Shown here one piece after another: positions 5,773-7,371 of a stretch of DNA of 7,371 nucleotides. The DNA is from Thermoplasmata archaeon. Its GTDB lineage: Archaea > Thermoplasmatota > E2 > UBA202 > JdFR-43. Position numbers and translations under genes: made by a program. Each line of letters opens with the position of its first letter. The stretch's first letter is position 1. Under the pieces are notes generated by a model, which did not search any database, was not told the DNA's origin, and saw only the letters and a program-made list of their open reading frames with translations. The DNA is taken from assembly GCA_021161135.1 (NCBI GenBank), contig JAGHBD010000020.1, positions 1 to 7,371 of the forward strand, read 5' to 3'.

Positions 5773-6904
5773 GGCAGATGTTGTTGTCATAGGAGGCGGC
5801 ATCAACGGTTGCGCAATTGCATATGAGTTGGCAAAGAGGGGAAAGGATATTATTGTTGTTGAGCGTAAATGGCTTGCTTATGGGGCTACGGGAAGATGTG
5901 GAGCAGGCATAAGACAACAGTGGGCAACAAAAGAGAATGCGATGCTTGCAAAAAAAAGCGTGGAAATTTTTGAAGGATTAAGTGAGGAGCTAGGCTATGA
6001 TATAGGATTGAGGCAGGGAGGATATCTCATTGCAATTCATGATGAAGAAGGAATGAAACAGGCAAAGAAAAATGTGGAGATGCAGCGCAGCATTGGTTTG
6101 CCAGTTCGCATTATAGGCGAAGATGAAATAAAAGAAATTGCTCCCATATTGAGCCCTGAAGGAATGGAAGCCATCGCCGCCACCTTCTGCCCTACAGATG
6201 GGCATGCAAATCCATTTAAAACCACATATGCCTATGCCATGGCGGCGAAAAAACTTGGGGCAGAGATATATAAATTTACGGAAGTGAAAGATATAAAGGT
6301 TGAGGAAGGAAAAGTAAAGAAAGTGATTACAAATCGGGGTGAGATAAAAACCAAATATGTTGTTAATGCCGCCGGAGCTTGGAGCAGAGAAATAGGGAAA
6401 ATGGTGGGCTTAGAAATGCCAAATAAGCCGGTGAGAAAGGAAGCGATGGTTACGGAGCCATTGAAGAGAATGTTTGATTGCATGGTTATTTCCTTCAAAC
6501 ACGGAATATATTTTAGCCAGCAGGATGAAGGGCAAATACTGGGCGGCATACCATCGCCAGAGGAAAAAGTTGGATATCACACAGAGCCAACCTTTTCATT
6601 TCTCAAACACATGGCTCACATGCTCGGAAAATATGCTCCTTCTTTAAAGCATGTAAGCATATTGAGACAATGGACTGGCTTCTATGATGTTACGCCAGAT
6701 GCACTGCCTATATTAGGTGAAACAAGCATAGAGGGCTTTATACAATGCAATGGTTTCAGCGGGCATGGCTTCATGATTGCCCCGATGACAGCTCGCCTTC
6801 TCGCCCAGTTAATATGTGGTGAGAAGATTGATATGGACATAAGCAGGCTGAATATGGATAGATTCAAAGGAGAAATTACAGAGGAAAAGGCGGTTGTTGG
6901 CTAA
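5762..6904 (+). CDS. FAD-dependent amino-acid dehydrogenase, DAO family (proline/sarcosine dehydrogenase beta-subunit type)
   Basis: A 380-residue soluble flavoprotein. The N-terminal Rossmann motif GGGINGCAIAYELAKRG (11-27) with Glu34 at the end of strand 2 binds the FAD ADP moiety. NAAGAW at 202-207 and the C-terminal TGFYDVTPDALPILG (305-319) and NGFSGHGFMIAP (330-341) are the standard DAO-family FAD and substrate-site segments. Length and sequence resemble the beta subunits of dye-linked L-proline dehydrogenase and heterotetrameric sarcosine oxidase. The Cys that anchors FAD in monomeric sarcosine oxidase is absent, so the cofactor is probably noncovalent. The BFD [2Fe-2S] gene directly upstream supports a dehydrogenase rather than an oxygen-using oxidase. 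No alpha-subunit gene is adjacent. The substrate (proline, sarcosine, glycine or a D-amino acid) cannot be fixed from sequence alone. Its TAA interlocks with the stop of the convergent ubiquitin-like gene. Confidence 0.88.
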   Translation: MKNEADVVVIGGGINGCAIAYELAKRGKDIIVVERKWLAYGATGRCGAGIRQQWATKENAMLAKKSVEIFEGLSEELGYDIGLRQGGYLIAIHDEEGMKQAKKNVEMQRSIGLPVRIIGEDEIKEIAPILSPEGMEAIAATFCPTDGHANPFKTTYAYAMAAKKLGAEIYKFTEVKDIKVEEGKVKKVITNRGEIKTKYVVNAAGAWSREIGKMVGLEMPNKPVRKEAMVTEPLKRMFDCMVISFKHGIYFSQQDEGQILGGIPSPEEKVGYHTEPTFSFLKHMAHMLGKYAPSLKHVSILRQWTGFYDVTPDALPILGETSIEGFIQCNGFSGHGFMIAPMTARLLAQLICGEKIDMDISRLNMDRFKGEITEEKAVVG

Positions 6905-7098
6905 CCTCCAGATGCAACCCTTATTATCCTTATATTTTCCCCTTCTATCTTTTCCTTATACGGCACTGGCTTTCCGTCCACAACTATAATTACTGCATCT
7001 GGTGCCAGTCCAAGCTTTTTCAGCAAATCCTCTCCAGTAAAACCCGGTGGCATCTCCAGCTTTTTCCTCCCTTCCCTTGTCTCAACTTCCACTTCCAT
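6901..7098 (-). CDS. Ubiquitin-like beta-grasp sulfur carrier/modifier (MoaD/ThiS/SAMP type)
   Basis: A 65-residue protein with the beta-grasp pattern: opening strands MEVEVETREGRKKLEMP, a helix TGEDLLKKLGL (21-31), then the strand AVIIVVDGKPVP (35-46), the turn, and the last strand IRIIRVASGG. It ends in the Gly-Gly needed for adenylation by an E1-like enzyme. The product may be a thiocarboxylate sulfur carrier (tRNA thiolation, molybdopterin or thiazole synthesis) or a protein modifier (SAMP). No E1, MoaE or ThiG lies nearby to choose between these. Its TAG and the TAA of the convergent oxidoreductase share bases 6902-6903, so the two genes meet with no gap. Its ATG is 38 bases from the tRNA-Ser start, and its promoter lies in that gap. 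Confidence 0.88.
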   Translation of the reverse strand: MEVEVETREGRKKLEMPPGFTGEDLLKKLGLAPDAVIIVVDGKPVPYKEKIEGENIRIIRVASGG

Positions 7099-7104
7099 GG
7101 TAAG

Positions 7105-7114
7105 CTTAATAAAA
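7105..7114 (+). promoter_or_regulatory. TATA-like box for tRNA-Ser
   Basis: CTTAATAAAA is centred about 26 bases before the first base of the mature tRNA, the expected archaeal box A position. It lies between the ATG of the divergent ubiquitin-like gene and that gene's own TATA-like box. Confidence 0.5.
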
Positions 7115-7120
7115 TCTCCC

Positions 7121-7130
7121 CCATATTAAC
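7121..7130 (-). promoter_or_regulatory. TATA-like box for the ubiquitin-like gene
   Basis: The minus strand reads GTTAATATGG, centred about 27 bases before the ATG at 7098, consistent with a leaderless transcript. The GGGGGAG on this strand is 17 bases from the ATG, too far for a normal ribosome site. Confidence 0.5.
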
Positions 7131-7135
7131 ATTGC

Positions 7136-7220
7136 GCTGGGATAGCCTAGCCCGGACAAGGCGGCGGCCTCGAGAGCCGCTGGGCGCAAGCCCGCGCAGG
7201 TTCAAATCCTGCTCCCAGCG
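7136..7220 (+). tRNA. tRNA-Ser (anticodon CGA)
   Basis: A complete class II cloverleaf can be drawn. The acceptor GCTGGGA (7136-7142) pairs with TCCCAGC (7213-7219), with discriminator G at 7220. The D-arm stem is GCC/GGC (7145-7147, 7160-7162). The anticodon stem GCGGC/GCCGC encloses loop CTCGAGA with anticodon CGA at 7171-7173, reading UCG codons. The long variable arm GGGC-GCAA-GCCC (7182-7193) is the serine hallmark, and the T-arm is GCAGG-TTCAAAT-CCTGC. The flanking GC/GC extends the acceptor pairing into the precursor. The CCA end is not encoded (CTT follows), and there is no intron. Confidence 0.97.
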
Positions 7221-7235
7221 CTTATTATTAACCCG

Positions 7236-7242
7236 TTATAAA
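7236..7242 (+). promoter_or_regulatory. Possible TATA box at the right edge
   Basis: TTATAAA sits 16 bases after the tRNA, inside ACCCGTTATAAACCGGTT. A transcript from it would start near 7266 and enter the GGGTGGTG-repeat region. Whether it serves a protein gene or an RNA is not clear from what is left of the window. Confidence 0.4.
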
Positions 7243-7268
7243 CCGGTTCTGGTGAATCGTCGGTTGAA

Positions 7269-7371
7269 GGGTGGTGAATGAATAGGGTGGTGTATCGGGA
7301 GAGGAAGAAATATAAGCAAATTTGGGATTTTATTATTGGCTCTCCCCGCTCTCTCCATTGCTACCACCCAA
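7269..7371. other. Unassigned right edge; possible gene start or structured RNA
   Basis: Downstream of the TTATAAA box, an ATG at 7278 follows GGGTGGTGA (a Shine-Dalgarno-like stretch) and opens a 31-codon frame beginning MNRVVYRERKKYKQIWDF that runs off the edge. The frame one base further along (7282 onward) ends in KFGILLLALPALSIATTQ, which looks more like a signal peptide but has no normal start codon. On the other strand a frame ending GESGESQ closes with a double stop (TAATAA) and could be the end of a convergent gene. I cannot choose between these. The same bases carry inverted repeats that suit an RNA structure. Confidence 0.3.
7285..7369. repeat. Nested inverted repeats with duplicated GGGTGGTG
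   Basis: An outer pair, GGGTGGT (7285-7291) with ACCACCC (7363-7369), encloses an inner pair, GGGAGAG (7297-7303) with CTCTCCC (7340-7346). Each arm is seven perfect bases, and the inner loop is 36 bases. A second GGGTGGTG copy lies at 7269-7276, so the outer right arm could pair with either. The arms fold together as one long hairpin with an asymmetric internal loop. Confidence 0.5.

Noticed and set aside
5762..7098. Reading the pair as ThiO (glycine oxidase) plus ThiS for thiazole synthesis
   Set aside because: The genes are convergent rather than in an operon, there is no ThiG, the oxidoreductase is paired with a BFD protein, and archaea generally use a Thi4-type route.
7020..7205. Minus-strand 61-codon frame overlapping the tRNA and the ubiquitin-like gene
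   Set aside because: It reads through the tRNA-Ser gene in antisense and in another frame of a real gene, so it is chance.

Overview
The window looks like archaeal chromosome, probably a euryarchaeon of the Thermoplasmatota type. The evidence is: TATA-like boxes centred about 24-28 bases before several start codons (leaderless or short-leader genes); a tRNA-Ser without an encoded CCA end; a Gly-Gly-ending ubiquitin-like protein; and a 5S rRNA remnant whose core resembles Thermoplasma 5S as I remember it. The lineage is inference. There is no ribosomal protein or 16S/23S sequence to confirm it.

Left block (1-3600, all minus strand). An Nramp-related membrane transporter lies upstream of a secreted C25 (gingipain-like) cysteine peptidase. 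One base after the peptidase stop begins a DNA-3-methyladenine glycosylase gene that runs off the left edge. The peptidase probably supplies extracellular protein breakdown. The transporter has lost most of the metal-ligand motif of true Nramp proteins, so its substrate is open.

Middle block (3600-5340) looks accessory. It has a 272-base gene-free stretch, a visibly A+T-rich orphan gene for a secreted, sequon-rich protein, the 3' part of a 5S rRNA gene stranded alone just after that gene's stop, and a compact hicB-hicA toxin-antitoxin pair on the opposite strand. This combination suggests a site of past rearrangement.

Right block (5480-7371). A TATA box drives a two-gene operon: a small BFD-type [2Fe-2S] protein and an FAD-dependent DAO-family oxidoreductase. 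Together they resemble a stripped-down dye-linked amino-acid (proline/sarcosine-type) dehydrogenase. Its stop codon interlocks with that of a convergent MoaD/ThiS/SAMP-like gene. That gene shares a short divergent promoter region with tRNA-Ser(CGA). The last 150 bases hold a possible promoter, repeated GGGTGGTG motifs and nested inverted repeats, with no confidently assignable gene.

No CRISPR array, transposase or integrase is visible. The most unusual items are the orphan 5S fragment, the altered Nramp-like transporter and the reduced dehydrogenase module. None of them alone shows a new system.
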